Counted from the first letter of the stretch, positions 19,820-29,161 are shown. The stretch: DNA of 64,000 nt from Aureimonas sp. Leaf324 (GCF_001423245.1 NZ_LMOH01000027.1:169519-233518); one strand, 5' to 3'. Notes: generated by a model from the sequence alone, not told the origin. A program made the numbers and translations.

Positions 19820-20908
19820 GGCCGAGACGCCCGTGTCGATCCTGATCGCGTCGTAGGATGCCATCGAGACGCCGGCCGCAGCGCCGGCGTTGATCATCGG
19901 GCAGCCGGCACGAGGTTTCGGTTGCCACCCCAGGACTTGGCAGACGCCCGTTCGCAGTACCGGCCTTTGCCGACGAACTTCAAGGGTCGAGATGTCGGGT
20001 CCCTGGGATCCCCGACATCACCCGCTTCTCCCATCGTGAAGGGGGCGGATGCCGGCTATTCCGGTGTCGCCTGGCGTCTGTTTCGCCTGAACCCGGCCGA
20101 TCCGGGCGCGGCACACCTTCGCGCAGCCTTCTCCCTTGGACGGCCGGTGCTTTCCGGTTTCACGACGATCCGGTGATCAGGACGATCCGTGGATCAGACC
20201 GCAGCCGTCCGGCGCGACGGAGACGTCCGGGACGGCCTTCCGCCGCCGCGCGTCAGCTCTGGCCATCGAGCGAGGCGGCAGGGGGCGGGGAGATGCTTCG
20301 ACCGCCTTGCCGGGCCCATCGGCGCGGCTTCATCATCCGACGCGACCCGACCGCAGCGTCCCAACGCGGCATCCCCCCGCGAGCCGAAAGGGCGAGCGGT
20401 GATGACAGACCTCCATCGGCGTCGGCGTGCTTTCGATAGGCGAACTGGCCGGCTCTGACCGCCCTGCGCGGTTACCGACGACAGCGCGCTCCCCCAACCC
20501 ATGAGTTCCAGTCGTGGTCGTCTCCAGCCTCGCGCCGAGCATGTTCGGCTCGACGGCCAGACGCTGCCTGACCGTTCGACGCGTTGGCGACTTCGACGAT
20601 CACGAGAGACCGAATATCTTCGCCGACGCTCTCAAGGGAGCCCATGCCGGTGGTCGACCGGCGACGAGCGGTCACGATCCCGTCATGCGGCCGCGGTCCG
20701 CGGCGAGCGCTGTCGAAGACGAGCACGACACCGAGGCGGCTGGGTGAGACGCCGACGGCGAAGGCTTGCCCGAAACGAGTGCGCCCGCTCCCTTTGGGCG
20801 GGAGCGGGCGCGCAGGGCGACCAGACTTGGAAGTATCGTGGGGATCCTAGGAGGGCACCCTGTCGGAATGGGCAGGCCGCGCGGGGCGGCCTGCCGTCAT
20901 GCGTGGCG
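19820..20908. other. 1.09-kb stretch without a recognisable gene
   Basis: Open frames here are all under about 105 codons, lack good ribosome sites and have Arg/Pro/Ser-rich, shadow-like compositions. I see no domain motif in any of the six frames, and no tRNA, insertion sequence ends or direct repeats. It may be decayed sequence or carry an undetected small RNA. The right end (20781-20811) holds a hairpin that may terminate the RTX gene. Confidence 0.5.
20781..20811 (-). terminator. Hairpin downstream of the RTX gene
   Basis: A 12-bp perfect stem GCGCCCGCTCCC (20781-20792, with 20800-20811) and 7-nt loop lie about 98 nt beyond the RTX stop codon. The U-tract on the minus strand is weak, so the call is tentative. 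Confidence 0.5.
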
Positions 20909-23900
20909 TCAGACGATGTCCGAGGCCGCGAGGTTGGTGACGCCGGCCAGCTGCACCACCAGATCGGCCGTGCCGTTCTGGTCGCTGTCGACGAAGAGCC
21001 AGCCATCGGCGCCCACCGTCTGGAAGCTGTAGAGCGACGGACCCGAGGCGTTGGCGAAGGCCGCGTTGGCGTTGTTCAGCGCACCGTCGTAGGTGGCCGC
21101 CGAACCCGTTGCGAACGTCGTGGCGGAGCCCGCCGCGAGGCCGAAGTCGAGGATGTCGTCACCGACGGTGAAGCCCTCGATGCGATCCGCCGCGCCGAAC
21201 GCCGTGCCCGAGGACCCGGCGCCGAACAGGAACGTATCGACACCCTCGCCGGCCACCATCGTGTCGGCACCTGCGCCGCCGACGATGGTGTTGTCGCCGC
21301 CGCCCGAGACGATCCGGTCGTTGCCGCCGTTGCCGTAGACCAGCGAGTTGCCGGACCCGAGCAGGATCGTGTCGCTGCCATCGGCCGCGTCGAGCGAGCT
21401 GCGGCCGCCGAAGACCGTGGCGCTGACCGACGAGTCCGACAGGTCGATGAGATCGGAATCTTCGCCGCCGTAGATCGTTACGCTGTTCGAGGCCGAGCCG
21501 CCAAAGACGGAGATCGTGTCGTTGCCGACGCCGCCGAAGATGGTCGACTGGCTGGTCACGTCGCCTTCGAGGCTGAATCCGAGCGTGATGTCGTCCGCAC
21601 CGCCGTTGCCGGTGATGAGGGCGTTGCCCGAGCCGAACATCTCGACATAGATGTCGTCGGCATCGTCCATCGGATCGACACCCGTCTGGCCGCCGAACAC
21701 GGTGACGTTGCCGTCGCCGAGGGCGACGTAGATGTCGTCGGAACCCTGGTCGCCCGAGACCTGCGAGCTCTCGCCTGTGGTGCCGTACAGATCGACATAG
21801 ATCGTGTCGTTACCGACGCCGCCGTAAACGGAGGCGTTCTGTGCATAGACTTCGATGTCGTCGTCGCCGCCGTTGCCGAAGACCAGGGCGTTGCCGAAGG
21901 TATCGACCTCGATATCGTCCGCGTCGTCCGTCGGATCCACGCTGCCGGTGCCACCGTAGACGGTCACGTCGTCGTAGGCGTCGATATCGATCACGTCGGA
22001 ACCGGCCCCACCGTAGACGAGGGACTGGCCGGTGAGATTTCCACCCTCACCAAAGACATAGCCGCCGTAGATCGTGTCGTTGCCGTCACCGCCGTAAACG
22101 GTCGCTTCGTCGGACTCCCACTCGATGTAGTCGTCACCGCCGTTGCCGAAGATCAGGGCATTGCCGTCCACACCGACCGAAATTTCGTCAGCGCTGTTTT
22201 CCGGATCGACGTCCGCGCCGCCGCCGTAGACGGTGGCGTCGCCGTTGCCGAACACCTCGATGATGTCCTCGCCGTCACCGCCGACAACCAGAGCGTCGGT
22301 ATCGAAGGAAACATAGACGCTGTCGTTGCCAAGGCCCGCATAGACGGTCGCACGCTGGGCGTAGACCTCGACGTCGTCGTCACCGCCATTGGCGAAGACG
22401 ACGGCGTTGCGGCCGGCGCTGACGAAGATGTCGTCGTCGCCGTCAGTCTCGTCGACCTCGGAAGAGCCGCCGTAGACCAGGATATCGCCCTCGACCGACG
22501 CGGAGATATCGTCATCACCGGCACCACCGGCGACGAACGTCTCGTTGGAGAGGTCGCCTGCCGCGACGGCTGCAAGGGCGGCCGTGTTGCTCGTCGGGAT
22601 CGGCGTGATGCCGAAGCCGGTGTTGATGAGGATCGTGTCGTTGTCGGCACCACCGTAAACGGTGTTGCTGCCCGTGCCCTGGATGACGATCAGGTCCTCG
22701 CCGGCATTGCCGGTGACGAGATTGTCGCCATTGCCGAACACGGCGATGATGTCGCCGCCATCGGTCGTGTCGCTGGCGCTCGTGCCGCCGTAGATCGTGT
22801 TGTCGCCATCGGAGCGGACGGCGATCACGTCGACGCCCGCGAGCGGGTCCGTGCGCTCGAGGACTTCCTCGATGAAGTCACGGTTCTGGAAGTCGAACTC
22901 GCCGGTGAACTCTTCCGGCAGGATGTCGGTGTAGCTGTCCGCGGAGTTCTCGCCGCCGACCAAAAGGTTACTGCCGTCGCCGGCGATCCCGTCGAGCGTA
23001 CCGGCCAGGATCACGTCGGCGCCGAGGCCGCCGTAGATCGTGTTGTTGCCGGTGCCCAGCACTGCGATGAGGTCGCTGCCGCCGTTGCCGTAGATCAGGT
23101 TGTCGCCGTCGCCGTCGACGTAGATCACGTCGCTGCCGTCCTCGGCGTCCGCTGCGCCCTCGCCGCCGTAGATCGTGTTGTCGCCGTCCGATTCGACGAG
23201 GATCACGTCGAGGCCATCGGTGAGTTCCGCGCCCTCTTCGCCTTCGCCGAGGAGAACGGCGACGGCGTTGCCGAAGGTCTTGGCGTCATTGGCGCCGCCG
23301 TAGATCAGGTTGGCGCCGTTGGAGTCCTCGCCACCGGCGGTGATGAAGTCGTTGCCGTCGCCGCCATAGACGGTGTTTTCGCCGTCGCCAGCGTTGATCT
23401 CGTCGTTGCCCTGGTTGCCGAGGAGCAGGTCGTCCCCGTCACCGGCGTCGATCGTGTCGTTGCCCTGGCCGCCGTAGACGGTGTTGTCGCCGTCACCCGC
23501 GTCGATCGTGTCGTCGCCCTGGTTGCCTTCGATGACGTCGTCGCCGCCGAGGCCGAGGATCGTGTCGTTGCCTTCGCCGCCGTTCAGCGTGTCGTTGCCG
23601 TCGGTGCCGACGATGAGGTTGTCGTCTTCGTCGCCTTCCGCAAGGCCGTCGACCGGCAGCAGAACCAGCTGGCCGTCAAGCTGCAGGAGGCCATTCAGCG
23701 CGTTGAGGTCGACATCGGCCAGAAGAATCTGGAGGCCGTTGTTGAGCGTCAGACGAACGCCGGCATCGACCTCCACGAGGCCAGCGATATCGGCAGAGTC
23801 GATATCAAGATTCAGGATGTCGCCATCCAGCTCGAGGCCGGTGATTTCGACAGTGGCGTCCGGGTCGATCGAGATCAGCTCAACGACATCACCGACGACG

Positions 23901-23935
23901 CCCTCGACTCCGTCAACAATAATTCCAAGCGGCAT
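20909..23935 (-). CDS. RTX-type calcium-binding repeat protein, probable type I secretion substrate
   Basis: This is a 1008-residue, strongly acidic secreted-type protein. After about 105 N-terminal residues (GDILNLDIDSADIAGLVE..., no signal peptide), it consists of RTX nonapeptide units of the form GGxGxDxhx: DNLIVGTDGNDTLNGG, GNDTILGLGGDDVIEG and so on, which fold as calcium-filled beta rolls. The middle departs from the plain pattern: a module with NALVFGNGGDDDIEV recurs roughly every 82-126 residues. The C-terminus (SSLYSFQ-like, FVDSDQNGTADLVVQL, ending NLAASDIV) resembles type I secretion signals. No ABC exporter or HlyD gene is adjacent. The ATG at 23935 has GGGGG upstream; a longer frame start is less good. 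Role: likely a surface or matrix adhesin, inferred. Confidence 0.9.
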   Translation of the reverse strand: MPLGIIVDGVEGVVGDVVELISIDPDATVEITGLELDGDILNLDIDSADIAGLVEVDAGVRLTLNNGLQILLADVDLNALNGLLQLDGQLVLLPVDGLAEGDEDDNLIVGTDGNDTLNGGEGNDTILGLGGDDVIEGNQGDDTIDAGDGDNTVYGGQGNDTIDAGDGDDLLLGNQGNDEINAGDGENTVYGGDGNDFITAGGEDSNGANLIYGGANDAKTFGNAVAVLLGEGEEGAELTDGLDVILVESDGDNTIYGGEGAADAEDGSDVIYVDGDGDNLIYGNGGSDLIAVLGTGNNTIYGGLGADVILAGTLDGIAGDGSNLLVGGENSADSYTDILPEEFTGEFDFQNRDFIEEVLERTDPLAGVDVIAVRSDGDNTIYGGTSASDTTDGGDIIAVFGNGDNLVTGNAGEDLIVIQGTGSNTVYGGADNDTILINTGFGITPIPTSNTAALAAVAAGDLSNETFVAGGAGDDDISASVEGDILVYGGSSEVDETDGDDDIFVSAGRNAVVFANGGDDDVEVYAQRATVYAGLGNDSVYVSFDTDALVVGGDGEDIIEVFGNGDATVYGGGADVDPENSADEISVGVDGNALIFGNGGDDYIEWESDEATVYGGDGNDTIYGGYVFGEGGNLTGQSLVYGGAGSDVIDIDAYDDVTVYGGTGSVDPTDDADDIEVDTFGNALVFGNGGDDDIEVYAQNASVYGGVGNDTIYVDLYGTTGESSQVSGDQGSDDIYVALGDGNVTVFGGQTGVDPMDDADDIYVEMFGSGNALITGNGGADDITLGFSLEGDVTSQSTIFGGVGNDTISVFGGSASNSVTIYGGEDSDLIDLSDSSVSATVFGGRSSLDAADGSDTILLGSGNSLVYGNGGNDRIVSGGGDNTIVGGAGADTMVAGEGVDTFLFGAGSSGTAFGAADRIEGFTVGDDILDFGLAAGSATTFATGSAATYDGALNNANAAFANASGPSLYSFQTVGADGWLFVDSDQNGTADLVVQLAGVTNLAASDIV

Positions 23936-23992
23936 GACGCCCCCACGATGCGCGGCTCTCCACACGCAGGGAGAGCGCCGTTGCGATTGATG

Positions 23993-24047
23993 AACCTACT
24001 TTAGGTTGCAATCGCAGATAAGGACGACTCGCAAAGGCAATGCAACC
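23993..24047. promoter_or_regulatory. RTX / DUF2188 divergent promoter region with inverted repeats
   Basis: This AT-richer stretch sits between the divergent RTX and DUF2188 genes. It holds a 6-3-6 dyad AACCTA-CTT-TAGGTT (23993-24007) and a spaced pair GGTTGCA (24004-24010) / TGCAACC (24041-24047). Several more TTGCAA/TGCAA copies follow up to about 24100. The motif recurs at 19439-19464. Confidence 0.4.
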
Positions 24048-24208
24048 GAAAATTGCATGGGGCAATTCGGATTGCAACTTGGTGGCAATCCTGCAACGCC
24101 TGGCCGTGTCGGCCCGGGCGGGGACCGGCGGAAATCCGGGCCGTTTTCCGGAACGCCACGCGTGAACCGGCGTTCTGCGTGTGAGTCGACACTGCATGGA
24201 GGAGACCG

Positions 24209-24466
24209 ATGTCCGACATCCACTACAAGATCGTCGAACACGACGGCGGATGGGCCTACAAGGTCGGGGAAGTGTTTTCCGAGACCTTCCCGACGCACGA
24301 CCGGGCACTGGCCGCCGCGCGCGATGCCTCGTTGCGGCAGGAGCTCGCCGGCGAGACCGCGGGCATCCAGTACCAGGACGGCAGCGGCGTCTGGCACGAG
24401 GAGGTCGCGCGCGGCGACGACCGGCCCCATGCCGACGTGATCGACGGCGAGGCGCCGCGCGCCTGA
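24209..24466 (+). CDS. DUF2188 domain-containing protein
   Basis: This 85-residue protein has the DUF2188 pattern: HYKIVEHDGGWAYKVGEVFSETFPTHDRALAAA at residues 5-37 (shown here in part: VEHDGGWAYKVG, TFPTHDRALAAA), followed by an acidic tail. DUF2188 proteins are small and of unknown function. A GGAGGAGA Shine-Dalgarno 5 nt upstream supports ATG 24209. It is divergent from the RTX gene and convergent with the glycosyltransferase gene. Confidence 0.8.
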   Translation: MSDIHYKIVEHDGGWAYKVGEVFSETFPTHDRALAAARDASLRQELAGETAGIQYQDGSGVWHEEVARGDDRPHADVIDGEAPRA

Positions 24467-24494
24467 TCCAAGGGCTGGCCGGTGTGCCGGCGGT

Positions 24495-26417
24495 TCAGGA
24501 CCCCGAGGCCGGTTCCCGGTGCGGGGTCTTTTCCCACATGTGGGGGGAATGGAAGAGCTGGCCGATCGCGCGCAGGCCCGCGAGGCTGACGATCAGCCAG
24601 TAGAACCACAGGGACCAGAGCCGCCCGAGCAGCGGACGCTCGCTCGGGCTGGCGACGAGCCGAGCGGTCAGGATGAACACCGCATAGGCCAGCGCGATGT
24701 TGACGGCGTCGACCGCCGCGAGGACCCCGGCCGACATGTAGACCTCGCCCCGCACGAGATACGCGTACGCGGCCGTCAGCAGATGCCCCGCGAACATCAC
24801 GTGCATGAGGCTCGCCGCGATCATGCCGCCGAACAGGATCTGGAAGGTCAGGAAGGCGCGGGGCCCAAGCTGGCGGCAGGCGAGCCCGGGATCGCGCATG
24901 TGCACGAGCCACGTCTGGCACCAGCCCTTGATCCAGCGCGTGCGCTGGTTGCGCCAGTCGAGGAAGCGCGAGGGCGCGATCTCGGAGGTCGGCGAGGCGA
25001 TGGTGCCGATCCGGTAGCCGAGGCGTGACAGGCGGATGCCGAGATCGGCGTCCTCGGCGACGTTGTGGCTGTCCCAGCCACCGGCCTCGACCAGCGCCGC
25101 GCGGCGGAAGTGGTTCGAGGTGCCGCCGAGCGACAGCGGCAGGCCGTGGCGCGCCAGCCACGGCAGGATCGCCCGGAAGAGGACGGCGTATTCCAGCGCG
25201 AAGAGGGTTTCGAGCCAGCCGTTGGCGGCGTTGCGGATGACGAGCGGCGCCTGGACGCAGGCGAGCGAGGCCGGGGCCGCCTCGAACGCGGCGTGCGCGG
25301 CGCGCAGCTGGCCGGGATCGGGCCGGTCCTCGGCGTCGAAAAGGACGACGTAGTCGCCGCGCGTCAGCGGCAGGGCGAAGTTCAGGGCCTTCGGCTTGGT
25401 GGTGGGGTTCGTGCGCGGCGTCGCGATGACGGAGAAGTTCGGCTCGCCGGCGATCGCCTGTTCCACCGCCATGATCGTCTCGGGATCGTTCGCCTCGCAG
25501 ACGAAGAAGACCTCGAGCCGCGAGCGCGGCCAGTCGAGCGCGGCCAGCGGCTCGGCCATCGCCGCTTCGCGGTGGAGGGCGACGAGAACGGAATAGATGG
25601 GCGCGGGTCCCTCGGCCCGCCGGGCGGGCGGCGGAGCCCGGCGGGGCCTGGCGGCGCGCGCCGTGCCGACGAGGACGCGCAGGCGGAAGAGGGTGAAGGA
25701 CAGGGCGCAGAGGCTCGCCGTCGCATGGGCCGCGAACCAGAAGTGCCGGGGCGCCGCGAACCAGGCATGGGCCAGCGCCACCAGAACGAGCACCGCGACG
25801 GCCGCCTGCGCGGGCGTCAGCACGTCGCGGGCCGACCAGCGGTTGTGGTCGGCGGCCAGGCTGAGACGCGCGCGCGTCGAGCGCTCCGCGGCGCTCGCCG
25901 CGGAGCGCTTGGCGGCGATGTCGGACAAGGTCGCGATGCGCAGCGTCGCGGCGAGTTCGGGCGCCCGCGCGAGACGCTCGGCAAGGCCCTCCAGCCGGTC
26001 GAGCCGGGGGGCGAGGTAGAGCCGGGGCCGCATCGCGGTATCGCATGTCTTGGCGTGACGCTCCGACGCGTCGAACGCGCCGCGAGCATCGCGAAGCAGC
26101 GAAGCGTCGTCGCGGATCGGCTCGAAGCGGAGGCCGAGGACCCCGGCCAGGGTCCTCGCCAGCGTCGCCTCGTCCACGAGACCGGCTGCGATCAGCTCCT
26201 CGTCGGCGCTGGACCCGTTCCGCTCGGCCAGCCGGCAGGCGGCATCGAAGCGCTCGGCATCGAGGCGAAGGTGGGCCAGGGCTTCGATGACCGGGGCCGC
26301 AAGGGCGGGCAGCCCGGCACCGACGAAGGCGAGACCGTCCTCGGCCAGCGCCGGCGCGGAAACCCGGCCGAGGTCGCTGGCGTCCTCGTCCGCGAGGGCA
26401 TATTCCGATACACGCAA
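24495..26417 (-). CDS. Processive GT2 glycosyltransferase with MshEN-like N-terminal region
   Basis: This is a membrane glycosyltransferase of about 640 residues in the cellulose/poly-glucosamine synthase group, probably making an extracellular polysaccharide. Order: an N-terminal cytoplasmic part with a LIAAGLVDEATLARTLAGVLG stretch resembling T2SSE_N/MshEN helices (about residues 80-100), two TM helices (about residues 205-255), the GT2 domain with DAED (D,D metal site), TSNHFRRAALVEAGGW, NVAEDADLGIRL and QRTRWIKGWCQTW (QxxRW), then four or more TM helices. The start is uncertain: TTG 26417 has a GAGGG eight nt upstream and avoids overlap with the divergent gene; ATG 26507 would overlap it. 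Confidence 0.85.
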   Translation of the reverse strand: MRVSEYALADEDASDLGRVSAPALAEDGLAFVGAGLPALAAPVIEALAHLRLDAERFDAACRLAERNGSSADEELIAAGLVDEATLARTLAGVLGLRFEPIRDDASLLRDARGAFDASERHAKTCDTAMRPRLYLAPRLDRLEGLAERLARAPELAATLRIATLSDIAAKRSAASAAERSTRARLSLAADHNRWSARDVLTPAQAAVAVLVLVALAHAWFAAPRHFWFAAHATASLCALSFTLFRLRVLVGTARAARPRRAPPPARRAEGPAPIYSVLVALHREAAMAEPLAALDWPRSRLEVFFVCEANDPETIMAVEQAIAGEPNFSVIATPRTNPTTKPKALNFALPLTRGDYVVLFDAEDRPDPGQLRAAHAAFEAAPASLACVQAPLVIRNAANGWLETLFALEYAVLFRAILPWLARHGLPLSLGGTSNHFRRAALVEAGGWDSHNVAEDADLGIRLSRLGYRIGTIASPTSEIAPSRFLDWRNQRTRWIKGWCQTWLVHMRDPGLACRQLGPRAFLTFQILFGGMIAASLMHVMFAGHLLTAAYAYLVRGEVYMSAGVLAAVDAVNIALAYAVFILTARLVASPSERPLLGRLWSLWFYWLIVSLAGLRAIGQLFHSPHMWEKTPHREPASGS

Positions 26418-26464
26418 CAGACCAGCCCTCGAACGCGAGTCCCCTTGCGAGGATCGGCCACATC

Positions 26465-27385
26465 TTGGGTTTGAAATCGGCGCCGGAGAAGAAACCCTTG
26501 CGTGCATTCCTCGCCATCAGCGTGCTGGTCGCACAGCTCTGGGTTGTTCCGCTGGCTGCGCAGCCGCAGGCCACGCCCGCCGCCCCGGCCTCGACGTCCC
26601 CCATGGAGCGCGCCGTCGTGCCGACCCCGAATTTCTGGGACCAGGGCCAGCGCTTCGCCGAACCGGACCTGGCGGGCCGGGCGCGCATCCGGTTCCTCAC
26701 CTCGGTGGATTTTGCGCCCTTCAACTTTCTCGACCAGCGCGGGCGCCTCGCCGGCTTCCACGTCGATCTCGCCCGCATGATCTGCGAGGAACTCGACCTC
26801 GCCGCGCGGTGCCAGATCGAGGCCCGCCCCTTTGCCGAGCTGGGCGACGCGCTGGCGGCGGGCGACGGCGAGGCGGTGATCGCGGGGCTTGCGCTCGACG
26901 CCGACAACCGGGCGCGCTTCGCCTTCACCCACCCCTTCTTCCGCTATCCCGCCCGCTTCGTGGCGCTGAACGGGCGGCCGCTCGACAGCGAGCTCGACGC
27001 TGGCCTCTCCGGCGTCCCGATCGGCGTCGTCGCGGGCAGCGCCCACGAGGCGATGCTGAAGGCGTTCTTCCCGCGGGCGACACCGGTCGCGCTGCCGACG
27101 CGCGAGGCGGCGCTAGAGGCGCTGCGCGCGGAGCGCGTGCGCGCGGTCTTCGGCGACGGGGTCGGGCTGTCCTTCTGGTTGTCGAGCGAGGCCGCCGCCG
27201 ACTGCTGCGCCTTTGCCGGCGGTCCGTATCTTTCCGACCATTTCCTCGGCGAAGGGCTCGCCATCGCGGTGAAACCCGAGGACGAGGACCTGCGCTCGGC
27301 CCTCGACTATGCGGTCGGCCGGATCGTCGCGAACGGGCGCATGTCGGAGCTTCTCCTGCGCTATTTTCCCGTCAGCGCCTTCTGA
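26465..27385 (+). CDS. Periplasmic solute-binding protein, amino-acid type (SBP_bac_3)
   Basis: This 306-residue extracytoplasmic solute-binding protein begins with a signal peptide (AFLAISVLVAQLWVVPLAAQ). After a Pro/Thr linker the ligand domain has the family 3 landmarks RFLTSVDFAPFNFLDQRGRLAGFHVDLARMIC and GLALDADNRARFAFTHPFF (each partly quoted). The C-terminal lobe ends with the usual ALDYAVGRIVANGRMSELLLRYF. No permease or ATPase gene is adjacent, so it is an orphan binding protein and its ligand is unknown. The start is TTG 26465 or the next TTG; it is divergent from the glycosyltransferase with a short gap. Confidence 0.88.
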   Translation: MGLKSAPEKKPLRAFLAISVLVAQLWVVPLAAQPQATPAAPASTSPMERAVVPTPNFWDQGQRFAEPDLAGRARIRFLTSVDFAPFNFLDQRGRLAGFHVDLARMICEELDLAARCQIEARPFAELGDALAAGDGEAVIAGLALDADNRARFAFTHPFFRYPARFVALNGRPLDSELDAGLSGVPIGVVAGSAHEAMLKAFFPRATPVALPTREAALEALRAERVRAVFGDGVGLSFWLSSEAAADCCAFAGGPYLSDHFLGEGLAIAVKPEDEDLRSALDYAVGRIVANGRMSELLLRYFPVSAF

Positions 27386-27499
27386 GCCGCCGCCCGCCGT
27401 TGACGGGGGCACGCGCAAAAACCATAGACGGGGCTTGTCGATGCGAGCCCCGCGCTGTCCCGTGCGCCGGAGGCTGGCGGCAGGAAAGGGCGATCCACC

Positions 27500-29161
27500 A
27501 TGGGCGACGAGAGCGAAGCGGCCGGCCGCAGCATGCCGGACATCCTCGAGGCCGCACAGACCTCGCAGGCTTGGCCCTTCGAGGAAGCGCGCAAGATCGT
27601 CGCGCGCCTCCAGCGCACCGGCAAGCGCGAGGCGCTGTTCGAGACCGGCTACGGCCCGTCGGGCCTGCCCCATATCGGCACCTTCGGCGAGGTCGCGCGC
27701 ACGACCATGGTGCGCAACGCCTTCCGCATCCTGACGAACGACGAGATCCCGACGCGGCTGATCTGCTTTTCCGACGATCTCGACGGGATGCGCAAGATCC
27801 CCGACAGCGTGCCGGACCGGGCGGCGCTCGAGCCCTACCTGCAGCGCCCGCTGTCCGACGTGCCGAACCCGTTCGGCGGTCCGGAGGCGACGTTCGCCGG
27901 CCACAACAACGCGATGCTGCGGCGCTTCCTCGACACGTTCGGCTTCGACTACGAGTTCGCGAGCGCGACCGACTACTACCGCTCCGGCCGCTTCGACGCG
28001 GTGCTCCTGCGCGCGGCCGAGCGCTACGACGACATCATGGGCGTGATGCTGCCGACGCTTGGGCCCGAGCGCCAGACGACCTACAGCCCGTTCCTGCCGA
28101 TCTCGCCCACCACCGGCCGCGTCCTCTACGTGCCGATGCGCCATGTCGACGCGAAGGCCGGCACGATCACCTTCCTCGACGAGGACGGCACGGAGACGAC
28201 GCTTCCCGTCACCGGCGGGCAGGTGAAGCTCCAGTGGAAGCCGGACTTCGGCATGCGCTGGGCGGCGCTCGGGGTCGACTTCGAGATGTTCGGCAAGGAC
28301 CACCAGACCAACGCCGTGGTCTACGACCGGATCTGCGAGATCCTCGGCGGCGAGGCGCCCGAGCATTTCGTCTACGAGCTCTTCCTCGATGCCGAGGGCG
28401 CCAAGATCTCGAAGTCCAAGGGCAATGGCCTGTCGATCGAGGAATGGCTGACCTACGCGTCGCCGGAAAGCCTCGGCCTTTACATGTTCAACAAGCCGCG
28501 CGCGGCCAAGCGCCTCCATTTCGACGTGATCCCGAAGGCGGTCGAGGACTACTACGCCTTCGCCAGCGCCTTCGAGCGGCAGGACACGAAGTCGCGCCTG
28601 CAGAACCCGACCTTCCACATCCATGGCGGCGAGCCGCCGGTGAAGGGCATTCCGGTCTCGTTCGCGCTGCTCCTCAACCTCGTCTCGGCCTCCAACGCCT
28701 CCGATCCGAAGACGCTCTGGGGCTTCATCTCGCGCTATGCGCCGGGCGTGACGGCCGAGACCGATCCCGAGCTCGACCGCCTCGTGACTTACGCGCTGCG
28801 CTACTTCGAGGACTTCGTGCGCCCGACCAAGCGCTTCCGGGCGCCCGACGAGGTGGAGCGCGCGGCGCTGGAGGATCTCGACCGGCGGCTTGCGGCGCTG
28901 CCCGAAGGCGCTGACGCCGCGGCGATCCAGGACGCGGTGCTCGACGCCGCGCGCCCGATCCCGCGATACCAGGACGAGAAGAAGAAGGGCCCGGACGGCG
29001 GCCCCGGCGTCTCGCTCGAATGGTTCTCGGCGCTCTACCAGATCCTGATCGGGCAGGAGCGCGGCCCGCGCTTCGGCTCCTTCGTGGCGCTCTACGGCAT
29101 CGACGAGACGCGGCGGCTGATCGCCGACGCCCTGGCCGGACGCCTCGCCTCAGCCGCCTGA
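27500..29161 (+). CDS. lysS: Lysine--tRNA ligase, class I
   Basis: Class I lysyl-tRNA synthetase charges tRNA-Lys. The 553-residue protein has the class I signatures: HIGT at residues 58-61 ([17 protein letters not shown]) and KISKSKG at 302-308 (the KMSKS equivalent). Class I LysRS occurs in archaea, spirochaetes and alphaproteobacteria, while most bacteria use class II. ATG 27500 follows an AGGAAAGGG ribosome site. The final 12 bp overlap the 3' end of the convergent SNase-like gene. Confidence 0.95.
   Translation: MGDESEAAGRSMPDILEAAQTSQAWPFEEARKIVARLQRTGKREALFETGYGPSGLPHIGTFGEVARTTMVRNAFRILTNDEIPTRLICFSDDLDGMRKIPDSVPDRAALEPYLQRPLSDVPNPFGGPEATFAGHNNAMLRRFLDTFGFDYEFASATDYYRSGRFDAVLLRAAERYDDIMGVMLPTLGPERQTTYSPFLPISPTTGRVLYVPMRHVDAKAGTITFLDEDGTETTLPVTGGQVKLQWKPDFGMRWAALGVDFEMFGKDHQTNAVVYDRICEILGGEAPEHFVYELFLDAEGAKISKSKGNGLSIEEWLTYASPESLGLYMFNKPRAAKRLHFDVIPKAVEDYYAFASAFERQDTKSRLQNPTFHIHGGEPPVKGIPVSFALLLNLVSASNASDPKTLWGFISRYAPGVTAETDPELDRLVTYALRYFEDFVRPTKRFRAPDEVERAALEDLDRRLAALPEGADAAAIQDAVLDAARPIPRYQDEKKKGPDGGPGVSLEWFSALYQILIGQERGPRFGSFVALYGIDETRRLIADALAGRLASAA

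Noticed and set aside
20909..23935. Short repeats spaced about 270 bp, at first sight CRISPR-like
   Set aside because: The repeats are in-frame protein modules with diverged sequence, no constant repeat/spacer lengths and no cas genes.
20501..24004. A very long plus-strand open frame (over 1,100 codons) opposite the RTX gene
   Set aside because: It is the antisense shadow of the Gly/Asp-rich RTX gene. Its product is low-complexity and Val/Arg rich, it has no domain, and the minus-strand reading shows perfect nonapeptide repeats.
26287..28914. Long plus-strand open frame across the solute-binding protein and lysS genes
   Set aside because: Out-of-frame shadow of two clearly recognised genes; the product is Arg/Pro rich.
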